A stretch of 43,577 bases of DNA from assembly GCA_012727735.1 (NCBI GenBank), contig JAAYGM010000141.1:1-43577 (forward strand), in the 5' to 3' direction. A program made the position numbers and the translations under genes. This document shows positions 28,061 through 37,286 of the stretch, piece after piece. Below the pieces are notes generated by a model. The model did no database searches. It saw only the letters and a list, made by a program, of their open reading frames with translations, and had not been told where the DNA came from. The stretch comes from Bacteroidales bacterium. GTDB taxonomy: Bacteria > Bacteroidota > Bacteroidia > Bacteroidales > Dysgonomonadaceae. Position 1 is the first letter of the stretch; each line of letters opens with the position of its first letter.

Positions 28061-28068
28061 CAAAGTTA
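28061..28068 (-). promoter_or_regulatory. Candidate -7 element for rseC-rnf operon
   Basis: Minus strand TAACTTTG (TAnnTTTG), about 40 bp upstream of the rseC start. Confidence 0.4.
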
Positions 28069-28245
28069 AGGATTATTTTCGGGATATGTAAAAGATTTCC
28101 GAACTTAACAGACCCCGGATATGTTAATATCTGATCCGGCCTACAGACTCTTATTTGCTTCTTTTCTCACCTGCAAAACACCCGTAAATCTTATATGGGT
28201 AATAAATGGAGTCTATAGAGCAACTTAATCGTGATATTGACCTCT

Positions 28246-28275
28246 TTTGCCCGAACATTTACCCCTGTAAATTTG
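28246..28275 (+). promoter_or_regulatory. Candidate acn promoter
   Basis: TTTG (28246-28249), 18-bp spacer, TAAATTTG (28268-28275). Predicts a start codon downstream, i.e. ATG at 28341. Confidence 0.45.
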
Positions 28276-28340
28276 TTAAAAAGTTTATTACAGACCAAAA
28301 GCAAATTTTTTTAATAACATACTTAATACGCTACATCCAT

Positions 28341-30596
28341 ATGATTTTCGACATTGAAATGATCCGTAATGTTTATGCGAATCTACCTCAAAAAATTAAA
28401 AAGGCAAAAGATCTGTTGCAACGTCCTCTAACCCTTACAGAGAAGATCCTATACTCCCATTTGTCACCCGGTGTACCCCTGATCAACTACAAGCGGGCTG
28501 CCGATTATGTGAACTTCGCTCCCGACCGTGTGGCCATGCAGGATGCCACCGCACAGATGGCGCTGCTGCAGCTGATGAACTCAGGTCGCAAGAGCGTGGC
28601 AGTACCTTCCACCGTGCATTGTGATCATCTCATCCAGGCTTATAAGAACGCCGAGAAAGACCTTGATACTGCGAATGTAACCAACAGGGAGGTGTACGAA
28701 TTTCTACGCGATGTATCCAATAAATTTGGTATCGGATTCTGGAAACCAGGTGCAGGGATCATCCATCAGGTGGTGTTCGAGAATTACGCGTTCCCCGGCG
28801 GGATGATGGTGGGGACCGATTCCCACACACCCAATGCGGGTGGACTGGGCATGATCGCCATAGGTGTGGGTGGTGCCGACGCGGTGGATGTGATGGCCGA
28901 CCTGCCCTGGGAGCTGAAGATGCCCCAGCTCATCGGTGTGAAGCTGACAGGGAGGCTCTCGGGATGGAGTGCACCCAAGGATGTGATACTGAAAGTGGCG
29001 GGTATCCTTACCGTGAAGGGTGGTACCAACGCCATCATAGAATATTTCGGCGAGGGAGCAGCATCGCTCTCGGCCACAGGTAAAGGAACCATTTGCAACA
29101 TGGGTGCTGAGGTGGGTGCTACCACATCCATCTTCCCCTTCGATGAGAAATCGGCGCAATATCTGGAGAGCACAGGCAGGAAAGATGTGGCGGACGAAGC
29201 GCGCAGGATCATGGAGCATCTGCAGCCCGATGCTGAGGTGATTGCCCACCCCGAGCTGTACTACGATCAGCTGATAGAGATTGACCTCTCTCAGCTGGAG
29301 CCGCATATCAACGGTCCCTTCACCCCCGATGCAGCGTACACCATATCGGAGTTTGCCGACGCGGTAAAAAAGAACAACTACCCCCGCAAGATGGAGGTGG
29401 GGCTGATAGGGTCATGTACCAACTCATCGTATGAAGATCTCACCCGTGCTGTCTCAATCGTGCGGCAGGCACGTCAGGAGAGTGTGCCGGTGAAGGCACA
29501 GTTCCTCATCAATCCCGGATCGGAACAGATACGCTTCACCGCTGAGCGTGATGGCATCCTGGGAGATTTCGAGAAGGTGGGTGCAACCATTATCGCCAAT
29601 GCGTGCGGACCCTGTATCGGACAGTGGAAGCGTGAAGATGAGGTAGAGAACAGACCCAACTCCATCGTCACCTCCTTCAACCGCAACTTTGCCAAGCGCA
29701 ACGATGGCAACCCCAACACCCATGCCTTTGTCACCTCACCCGAGCTGGTGGCAGCTTTCACCATTGCTGGTGATCTCTGCTTTAACCCCTTGACAGATAA
29801 ACTTCTGAACGAGAGGGGAGAAGAGGTGAAGCTCAATGAGCCTACCGGTTTTGAGATGCCGCCCAGGGGATATGATGTGAAAGATGCAGGTTATCTGGCT
29901 CCCTCGCCCGGAGCAACGGACGTCGACGTAAGCATCGATCCTCAGTCGAATCGCTTGCAGAAACTGGCACCGTTCGCTGCATGGGATGGGAAGGATTATA
30001 TAGGATTACCGCTGCTTATCAAGGTGAAAGGGAAGTGTACCACCGATCATATCTCGATGGCAGGACCATGGCTCCGTTACCGCGGACATCTCGATAATAT
30101 TTCCGATAACATGCTGATAGGGGCATTCAATGTGTTCAACGATCAGACCAATGCGGTGCTCGATCCCGAATCAATGGAATATATGGCTGTGCCTGCACTG
30201 GCGCGGAAATTCAAGTCTAAAGGTGTGGGGTCAGTTGTGGTAGCCGAAGAGAATTACGGCGAAGGATCAAGCCGTGAACATGCAGCCATGGAGCCGCGTT
30301 TTCTTAACGTGAAGGCGATCCTGGTAAAATCGTTCGCGCGAATACATGAGACCAACCTCAAAAAACAGGGGATGCTGGCTCTCACCTTCGTCAACAAGGA
30401 TGACTACGATAAAATACAGGAGAGAGACAAGATCAGCCTGCTTGGACTGGAAGCGTTCGCTCCGGGGAAGAACCTGATCATTGAACTGCTTCATGCTGAC
30501 GGCACAAAGGATCGGTTTGAGGCAGCCCACACTTATAATGAACAACAGATAGAGTGGTTCAAAGCTGGCAGCGCCCTGAATGCAATGAGGAAGTGA
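28341..30596 (+). CDS. acn: Aconitate hydratase (mitochondrial-type)
   Basis: '[15 protein letters not shown]', '[29 protein letters not shown]', '[11 protein letters not shown]', '[11 protein letters not shown]', '[12 protein letters not shown]'. The extra N-terminal codons from 28206 are not family-like. Confidence 0.95.
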   Translation: MIFDIEMIRNVYANLPQKIKKAKDLLQRPLTLTEKILYSHLSPGVPLINYKRAADYVNFAPDRVAMQDATAQMALLQLMNSGRKSVAVPSTVHCDHLIQAYKNAEKDLDTANVTNREVYEFLRDVSNKFGIGFWKPGAGIIHQVVFENYAFPGGMMVGTDSHTPNAGGLGMIAIGVGGADAVDVMADLPWELKMPQLIGVKLTGRLSGWSAPKDVILKVAGILTVKGGTNAIIEYFGEGAASLSATGKGTICNMGAEVGATTSIFPFDEKSAQYLESTGRKDVADEARRIMEHLQPDAEVIAHPELYYDQLIEIDLSQLEPHINGPFTPDAAYTISEFADAVKKNNYPRKMEVGLIGSCTNSSYEDLTRAVSIVRQARQESVPVKAQFLINPGSEQIRFTAERDGILGDFEKVGATIIANACGPCIGQWKREDEVENRPNSIVTSFNRNFAKRNDGNPNTHAFVTSPELVAAFTIAGDLCFNPLTDKLLNERGEEVKLNEPTGFEMPPRGYDVKDAGYLAPSPGATDVDVSIDPQSNRLQKLAPFAAWDGKDYIGLPLLIKVKGKCTTDHISMAGPWLRYRGHLDNISDNMLIGAFNVFNDQTNAVLDPESMEYMAVPALARKFKSKGVGSVVVAEENYGEGSSREHAAMEPRFLNVKAILVKSFARIHETNLKKQGMLALTFVNKDDYDKIQERDKISLLGLEAFAPGKNLIIELLHADGTKDRFEAAHTYNEQQIEWFKAGSALNAMRK

Positions 30597-30620
30597 TATA
30601 AACCCTGTAATGATGAATCC

Positions 30621-31877
30621 ATGCAAATAACCAAACAAGCGGATCGGCTTATCGTTCCCGATCATCCACTGATCCCGTTTATTGAGGGTGACGGAATAGG
30701 TGGGGAGATCACTCCTCACGTACAGCGTATTGTCGACAGTGCCGTAGAGAGATCATACGGCGGACAACGTAAGATCGAGTGGAAAGAGGTGCTGGCAGGT
30801 GAGAAAGCTTTTAACAAAGTAGGCAGCTGGTTGCCTGAGGAGACAATGGAGGCATTCAGGAGCTGCATGGTAGGGATCAAGGGGCCGCTCACCACACCCA
30901 TTGGGGAGGGTATACGTTCGCTCAATGTGGCCTTGCGCCAGGAGCTGGATCTCTATGTCTGCCTGCGGCCGGTAAGATGGTTCAAAGGCGTGGTGACACC
31001 GTTGCTGCATCCCGAGAAGGTACATGTGACCATCTTTCGTGAAAACACGGAGGATATCTACGCCGGTATTGAGTGGGCTGCGGGTACTCCCGAACTGAAG
31101 AAGGTGTTGAAATTTCTGAAAGAGGAGATGGGTGTCGCCAAAATTCGATTCCCCGAAACCACCTCTATCGGTATCAAGCCGGTATCGGTGGAGGGTACGG
31201 AACGTCTGGTACGTGCAGCCATTGTTTATGCCCTGGAGCATCATCTGCCCTCGGTGACGCTGGTGCATAAGGGAAACATCATGAAGTTCACCGAAGGGGG
31301 GTTCAAGAAATGGGGATATGCCCTCGCCGAGCGCGAGTTTCCCGATCAGACCTTCACTGAACATAAATTCAAGCAGATAGAAGAGGAGCGTGGTCTCGAG
31401 AGGGCGGTGGAAGCGTATAATCACGCCGTTGAATCGGGAAAGGTGTTTATCAAGGATGTGATTGCCGACGCTTTCCTGCAAAATACGCTCCTCAAACCGG
31501 AAGAGTATTCGGTGATTGCCACCCTCAACCTGAATGGCGACTATATCTCCGATCAGCTGGCGGCAATGGTGGGTGGCATCGGTATTGCACCCGGGGCCAA
31601 CATCAACTACAACACCGGTCATGCCATCTTCGAAGCGACCCACGGAACAGCCCCCGATATTGTAGGAAAAGGACTGGCCAATCCCTGTTCCATGCTTCTT
31701 TCTGCTGTGATGATGCTGGAGTATATGGGATGGCCAGAAGCGGGGAGGCTGATCACCTCATCGCTTGAGAAACTCTTCGAAGGCGGGTATGGGACCTCTG
31801 ATCTCACACGGTTCATGGAGAAGGGGAAGGCATTGTCAACCGCGGAGTTTTCTCAAAGAGTGATTGATCACCTCTGA
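30621..31877 (+). CDS. icd: Isocitrate dehydrogenase, bacterial type I fold; residues predict NAD preference
   Basis: 'PFIEGDGIGGEITPHV', 'FRENTEDIYAGIEW', 'THGTAPDIVGKGLANP'. E. coli Icd K344/Y345/V351 positions are D/I/A. Confidence 0.92.
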   Translation: MQITKQADRLIVPDHPLIPFIEGDGIGGEITPHVQRIVDSAVERSYGGQRKIEWKEVLAGEKAFNKVGSWLPEETMEAFRSCMVGIKGPLTTPIGEGIRSLNVALRQELDLYVCLRPVRWFKGVVTPLLHPEKVHVTIFRENTEDIYAGIEWAAGTPELKKVLKFLKEEMGVAKIRFPETTSIGIKPVSVEGTERLVRAAIVYALEHHLPSVTLVHKGNIMKFTEGGFKKWGYALAEREFPDQTFTEHKFKQIEEERGLERAVEAYNHAVESGKVFIKDVIADAFLQNTLLKPEEYSVIATLNLNGDYISDQLAAMVGGIGIAPGANINYNTGHAIFEATHGTAPDIVGKGLANPCSMLLSAVMMLEYMGWPEAGRLITSSLEKLFEGGYGTSDLTRFMEKGKALSTAEFSQRVIDHL

Positions 31878-31988
31878 GAATAGCCGTGAAGGTAAACAAA
31901 AAAGGTGTGATTTATGTTAAATAAACAGCGATAACTGAAACCGGTCAAAAGAGAATCATAACAAATAAACAATAAAAATATATCAAAA

Positions 31989-33344
31989 ATGAATAACGAG
32001 GAAATTACAAAAACTTTATCAGATTCCGTAACATTTACGAGCAATATCGATAAAGAACTCTTTGCGAAAATGGGGGTAAAACGCGGACTCCGTAACGAGG
32101 ATCACTCAGGTGTACTTGCCGGTCTGACCCGTGTAGGTGATGTGGTGGGTTACGAACGTCAGGAAGACGGGACACTGAAGCCGGTACCCGGTAAGCTCTA
32201 CTATCGGGGGATGGATGTGGAAGAACTGGTGAAGGGTATTCAGTCAGAGAACAGACTGGGTTTTGAAGAGACCGCATTCCTTCTGCTGTCGGGTAAGCTG
32301 CCCACCAAAGAGGAGCTGGATGCTGTCAATGATCTCATCGCTCATACCATGCCGCTGAACCATAAGGCCACGATGAATATCCTCTCACTGAAAGGAAAGA
32401 ACATCATGAATATCCTTGCAAGAAGCGTGCTGGAGCTTTATGCCTATGATGAGAACCCCGACGATATCTCGCCCGATAACCTGGTGAAACAGTCGATCAA
32501 CCTGATTGCCAAGTTCCCCACCATCATCGCCTATGCCTATCAGGTGTTGCGTCACGATCAGATGGGACGTTCACTGCATATCCGTCACCCATATGAAAAT
32601 CGTTCGGTAGCTGAGAACTTCCTTTTCATGATGAAGGGGCGTGATAACTACACCGAACTCGATATCAGGATTCTCGATCTGGCTCTGATTCTTCATGCAG
32701 AGCACGGAGGAGGTAACAACTCTACATTCTCTGTCCGTGTGACCAGCTCAACCGAGACAGACACCTACTCTGCCATCGCTGCAGGCATAGGATCTCTGAA
32801 GGGCCCGTTGCACGGAGGTGCCAATATCAAGGTGCAGGGTATGCTCGAGGATATGAAGAAGAATGTGGACGACTGGACGAACGTTGAGCAGATCGATGCC
32901 TATCTGATGAAGATATTGAAGAAGGAGGCTTACGACCGCACCGGCCTGATCTATGGTATCGGACATGCTGTCTACACCGTCAGCGACCCGCGTGCCGACC
33001 TGTTGAAAGAGATGGCTCGTGATCTGGCCAGAGAGAAAGGGCGTGAGGAGGAGTTTAATTTTATGGAACTGATAGAAGAGCGTGCCGTTGAGGTGTTCCT
33101 CGATTTCAAGAAGCTGACCGCCAAATCAAGAACCTGTATCAATGTCGATTTCTACTCGGGATTTGTCTATGATGCAATTGGCTTGCCATCGGAAGTGTTC
33201 ACACCGCTGTTTGCCATGGCCCGTATCGTGGGCTGGTCGGCACACCGCATCGAGGAGATGAACTTTGCCAGCAAGCGGCTGATTCGTCCTGCTTACAAGA
33301 ACGTACGTGAGAAACAGGATTTTGTGGCGATGAATGAAAGATAA
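31989..33344 (+). CDS. gltA: Citrate synthase
   Basis: '[43 protein letters not shown]', '[14 protein letters not shown]', '[15 protein letters not shown]'. Confidence 0.95.
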   Translation: MNNEEITKTLSDSVTFTSNIDKELFAKMGVKRGLRNEDHSGVLAGLTRVGDVVGYERQEDGTLKPVPGKLYYRGMDVEELVKGIQSENRLGFEETAFLLLSGKLPTKEELDAVNDLIAHTMPLNHKATMNILSLKGKNIMNILARSVLELYAYDENPDDISPDNLVKQSINLIAKFPTIIAYAYQVLRHDQMGRSLHIRHPYENRSVAENFLFMMKGRDNYTELDIRILDLALILHAEHGGGNNSTFSVRVTSSTETDTYSAIAAGIGSLKGPLHGGANIKVQGMLEDMKKNVDDWTNVEQIDAYLMKILKKEAYDRTGLIYGIGHAVYTVSDPRADLLKEMARDLAREKGREEEFNFMELIEERAVEVFLDFKKLTAKSRTCINVDFYSGFVYDAIGLPSEVFTPLFAMARIVGWSAHRIEEMNFASKRLIRPAYKNVREKQDFVAMNER

Positions 33345-33348
33345 TAAG

Positions 33349-34575
33349 ATGCAGAAGATAAAAGTAGTGAATCCCGTCGTTGAACTTGACGGGGATGAAA
33401 TGACCAGAATTATCTGGTCATTTATCAAAGAACAGTTGATCCTCCCTTATCTGGATCTGGATATCAAATATTACGACCTGAGTATCGCACATCGCGATGC
33501 CACAGATGACCAGGTGACGGTGGATGCTGCCGAAGCAATCAACCGGTACAATGTTGGCATCAAGTGCGCCACTATCACCCCCGATGAAGCCCGTGTGGAG
33601 GAGTTCGGGCTGAAGAAGATGTGGCGGTCACCCAACGGCACCATCCGTAATATCGTCGGTGGTACCGTTTTTCGTGAGCCGATCATCTGCCGCAATATCC
33701 CGCGCTACGTGCAGGGGTGGACCGAGCCGATCATCATTGGCCGTCATGCTTACGGTGATCAGTACCGGGCCACCGATACCGTCATCAAAGGAAGAGGGAA
33801 GCTTACCATGTCCTTCACCGATGAGAAGGGGGAGACCACCAGCTGGGAGGTTTTCAACTTCAGGGGTGATGGTGTGGCCATGGCAATGTACAACACCGAT
33901 GAGTCGATCTACGGTTTTGCCCGTTCCTCCTTCCAGATGGCGCTGACAAAAGGGTACCCACTCTACATGTCGACGAAAAACACCATCCTTAAAGCATACG
34001 ACGGTCGCTTCAAGGATATCTTCCAGGAGGTATATGAGAAGGAGTTCAAAGAGGCGTTTGCGAAAGCAGGCATCACCTATGAACATCGGCTGATCGATGA
34101 TATGGTGGCCTCAGCCATGAAATGGAATGGTGGTTTTGTCTGGGCCTGTAAGAACTACGACGGCGATGTGCAGTCGGATACCGTGGCGCAGGGCTTCGGC
34201 TCGCTGGGGATGATGTCCTCCGTGCTGGTGACTCCCGACGGTAAGACGGTGGAGGCAGAAGCCGCCCACGGAACGGTGACACGTCATTACCGTCAGCATC
34301 AGCTGGGAAATGAGACCAGCACCAACCCCATCGCATCCATCTTCGCATGGACACGCGGTCTCGCACACCGCGGCAAGCTCGACGGGAACCAGGCGCTGAT
34401 CGATTTCTGCGGGAAGCTGGAGCAGGTGTGTGTGGAGACAGTGGAAGGTGGCGAGATGACCAAAGATCTTGCATTGCTTGTGCATGGCAATGATGTTACT
34501 CGCGACAACTGGTTGACTACGCAGGAGTTCCTGCATGCGCTGAAACGGAATCTGGAGAATAGCTATAAGCAATAA
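33349..34575 (+). CDS. icd: Isocitrate dehydrogenase, eukaryote-like type II, NADP-dependent
   Basis: '[35 protein letters not shown]', '[23 protein letters not shown]', '[37 protein letters not shown]'. Alternative ATG at 33334 overlaps gltA. Confidence 0.95.
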   Translation: MQKIKVVNPVVELDGDEMTRIIWSFIKEQLILPYLDLDIKYYDLSIAHRDATDDQVTVDAAEAINRYNVGIKCATITPDEARVEEFGLKKMWRSPNGTIRNIVGGTVFREPIICRNIPRYVQGWTEPIIIGRHAYGDQYRATDTVIKGRGKLTMSFTDEKGETTSWEVFNFRGDGVAMAMYNTDESIYGFARSSFQMALTKGYPLYMSTKNTILKAYDGRFKDIFQEVYEKEFKEAFAKAGITYEHRLIDDMVASAMKWNGGFVWACKNYDGDVQSDTVAQGFGSLGMMSSVLVTPDGKTVEAEAAHGTVTRHYRQHQLGNETSTNPIASIFAWTRGLAHRGKLDGNQALIDFCGKLEQVCVETVEGGEMTKDLALLVHGNDVTRDNWLTTQEFLHALKRNLENSYKQ

Positions 34576-34634
34576 GGTTTTAGCAATCAGCAATCAGCTT
34601 TCAACAGTCAGTTTTTGCGGAGTAAGATAAAAAA

Positions 34635-34665
34635 CAGAAGGGCAGTCCAAACGGGCTGCCCTTCG
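34635..34665. terminator. Bidirectional stem-loop terminator
   Basis: agaagggcagtcc-aaac-gggctgcccttcg between convergent icd and fusA2. Confidence 0.75.
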
Positions 34666-34703
34666 TCATAATCAGTGAAAGACCTCAATCGGGGGGTCAG
34701 ATG

Positions 34704-36860
34704 TTAATCCTCTTTCTCCTGCTCCTCGTAAGTCTTCAGCAGCTTCTCCTGCACATCTGAAGGTACCAGCTCATAGCTGGCGAACTTCATGGTGAAGGAG
34801 GCCCTGCCGCCTGAAAGAGAGCTTAATGAGGTGGAGTAAGAGCTCATCTCTTTCAAAGGTACTTTGGCCTTCAGCATCTCAAAACCTTTCTCACTCTCCA
34901 TCCCCATGATCATGGCACGACGTCCCTGCAGATCACTCATCACATCCCCCATAAACTCACCCGGGACGGAGACGGTCACATCATATACCGGTTCAAGGAT
35001 CTTGGGTCCGGCATTCTTGAACGCGGTACTGAACGCATTCCTGCCGGCAAGCATAAAGGAGATCTCGTTGGAGTCCACCGGGTGCATTTTGCCGTCGTAG
35101 ACGATCACCCGCACATCACGGGCATAAGATCCGGTGAGTGGCCCCTGTTCCATGCGTGCCATGATTCCTTTCATGATGGCGGGCAGGAAGCGAGTGTCGA
35201 TGGCGCCGCCCACGATGCTGTTCACGAAAACCAGCTTACCACCCCAGTCCAGTTCAATCACCTGCGTGTCGCGGTTCTGGATCTTGAATTCCTGACCGTT
35301 AAAGCGATAGATCTCCTGCACGGGCATGCCATCGGTGTAAGGCTCTACGATGAGGTGTACCTCACCGAACTGACCGGCACCACCCGATTGTTTCTTGTGG
35401 CGATAATCGGCGCGTGCTGACTTGGTGATGGTCTCACGGTAGGGTATCTTTGGTTCGATAAATTCAATCTCAATCTTATCATTGTTTTCGAGGCGCCATT
35501 TCAATGTGCGCAGGTGAAATTCACCCTGCCCCGAGACGATGGTCTGCTTCAATTCTTTGGAGATCTCCACCCTCCATGTAGGATCTTCCTCTTTCATGCG
35601 GGTGAGCGCCTCATTCAGTTTCTCGGTGTTGGCTTCGTTCAATGCTTTGATCGCCCTGCGGTAACGTGGCTCGGGATATTTAATGAAATTGAACCTGTTC
35701 TCGGTTCCTTTAATATTCAGTGTGTTGCCGGTGCGTACATCCTTCAGCTTCACTGCTGCCCCAATGCTTCCTGCATGTAGCTCTTCGGCCTTGGTACGTA
35801 TCTGTCCGGCTACGGTATAGAGTTGTGCGAGACGTTCTTTCGAGTTGCGGTCGGCGTTGGTCATATCATCACCCTCCTTCACTGTTCCCGACATCACCTT
35901 GAAGTAAGATACCTCACCGATGTGTGGTTCAACGGTTGTCTTAAAAAAGAAAAGAGATGTGGGGGCGGCAGCATCGGGTTGAATCTCTTCTCCGTCACTG
36001 TTCACCGGAGCAGGCACATCGGTAGGCGAGGGTGCTACCATGTTCAGGAAGTTCATGATGCGGTGCACCGCCATATTTTTTTCGGCTGAGGAGCAGAAGA
36101 GCGGGAAGAGTGAGTGACTGATCATCCCCTTGTGGATACCGTCGCGCATCTCCTCTTCTGTAAGCGAGCCCTGGTCGAAGTACTTTTCCATCAATCCTTC
36201 GTCGTTCTCTGCTGCCGCTTCGAGCAACACCTGATAATATTCCCCGGCTCTCTCTTTCTCACTCTCCGGTATCTCCAGCACCTCGGGTGCTGTGGCCCCC
36301 GGCGACCATTGATATAGTTTTTGTTTCAGCACGTCCACGATGCCATTGAAGGAGCTGCCGCTGCCCACAGGATACTGTACAGGCACTATTTTGCTGCCAT
36401 ACAGATCTTTCATGCTGGCCAGGGTGTTGTCGAAATCAGCTTTCTCATGATCCATCTGGTTCACCAGCAGCACGATCGGTTTCTTCATCTTATCCACATA
36501 ACGGAACTGGTTAATGGTTCCCACCTCCACGCCATTGGCAGCGTTGATAAGCATAAGCGCCATATCGGTCACATTGAGGGCCGAGATCACCCCTCCTACA
36601 AAATCATCCGATCCCGGACAATCGATGAAATTCATCAGCTTCTCTTTCCATTCATACGAAAAAACAGTGGAGAAAACAGAATAACCATAATCTTTCTCCA
36701 CCGGGAAATAATCACTTACGGTATTCTTTCCATTCACTGAACCACGTCGTTTTATAAGACCACACTCGAAAAGCATTGCTTCTGCGAGAGTGGTCTTACC
36801 TGATCCGGCATTGCCAATAAGGGCAATGTTCTTAATTTCGTTTGTTTTGTAAACTTTCAT
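34704..36860 (-). CDS. Elongation factor G paralog (EF-G2 type)
   Basis: EF-G domain layout; P-loop GNAGSGKTT, G3 'DCPGSDDF', G4 'NQMD'; C-terminal domains IV/V ('LQGRRAMIMGMES'). Confidence 0.92.
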   Translation of the reverse strand: MKVYKTNEIKNIALIGNAGSGKTTLAEAMLFECGLIKRRGSVNGKNTVSDYFPVEKDYGYSVFSTVFSYEWKEKLMNFIDCPGSDDFVGGVISALNVTDMALMLINAANGVEVGTINQFRYVDKMKKPIVLLVNQMDHEKADFDNTLASMKDLYGSKIVPVQYPVGSGSSFNGIVDVLKQKLYQWSPGATAPEVLEIPESEKERAGEYYQVLLEAAAENDEGLMEKYFDQGSLTEEEMRDGIHKGMISHSLFPLFCSSAEKNMAVHRIMNFLNMVAPSPTDVPAPVNSDGEEIQPDAAAPTSLFFFKTTVEPHIGEVSYFKVMSGTVKEGDDMTNADRNSKERLAQLYTVAGQIRTKAEELHAGSIGAAVKLKDVRTGNTLNIKGTENRFNFIKYPEPRYRRAIKALNEANTEKLNEALTRMKEEDPTWRVEISKELKQTIVSGQGEFHLRTLKWRLENNDKIEIEFIEPKIPYRETITKSARADYRHKKQSGGAGQFGEVHLIVEPYTDGMPVQEIYRFNGQEFKIQNRDTQVIELDWGGKLVFVNSIVGGAIDTRFLPAIMKGIMARMEQGPLTGSYARDVRVIVYDGKMHPVDSNEISFMLAGRNAFSTAFKNAGPKILEPVYDVTVSVPGEFMGDVMSDLQGRRAMIMGMESEKGFEMLKAKVPLKEMSSYSTSLSSLSGGRASFTMKFASYELVPSDVQEKLLKTYEEQEKED

Positions 36861-37286
36861 GATTAGAAATTATTTAATGTATAAAATGTTCTTTCACTGC
36901 ATTAAAAAGAGATTCCTCTCACCTTCCCTTCGCTGAGAATGAGAAGTCATGGAGCGTAAATGTATTAAAAATGACTTTGTGTCTGCTGGGAGAGCGACAA
37001 AGTCATACTATCATTAATAGTGTTGCAATTTATGAAAATCGCATGACAAAGAAAAATGTAACGTTTATGTTATAAAACATAAATGGAGGGGTTCTCCGTG
37101 AATAGCTGAAAATGTTAAACATTTTTACCTGTCGGTTGTTTATTTACGACACAGTGGTACATGATTTATAAACGATACATGGCGGATGAAAGAAGGAGCA
37201 GCCAGGCACTGCTCCCCTTATCTGTTGTTGTGCCCTTACTGCCTTGAAACGATTCAAATAATACAATTTATAATTTTCAGATAAGT

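Noticed and set aside
28206-28340. N-terminal extension of aconitase in the ORF track
   Set aside because: Contains a TTTG-N18-TAAATTTG promoter-like signal and sequence unlike aconitase; ATG 28341 is preferred.
30753-31643. 296-aa minus-strand ORF opposite icd
   Set aside because: Shadow ORF of a well-supported isocitrate dehydrogenase; His/Cys/Arg-rich composition with no domain.
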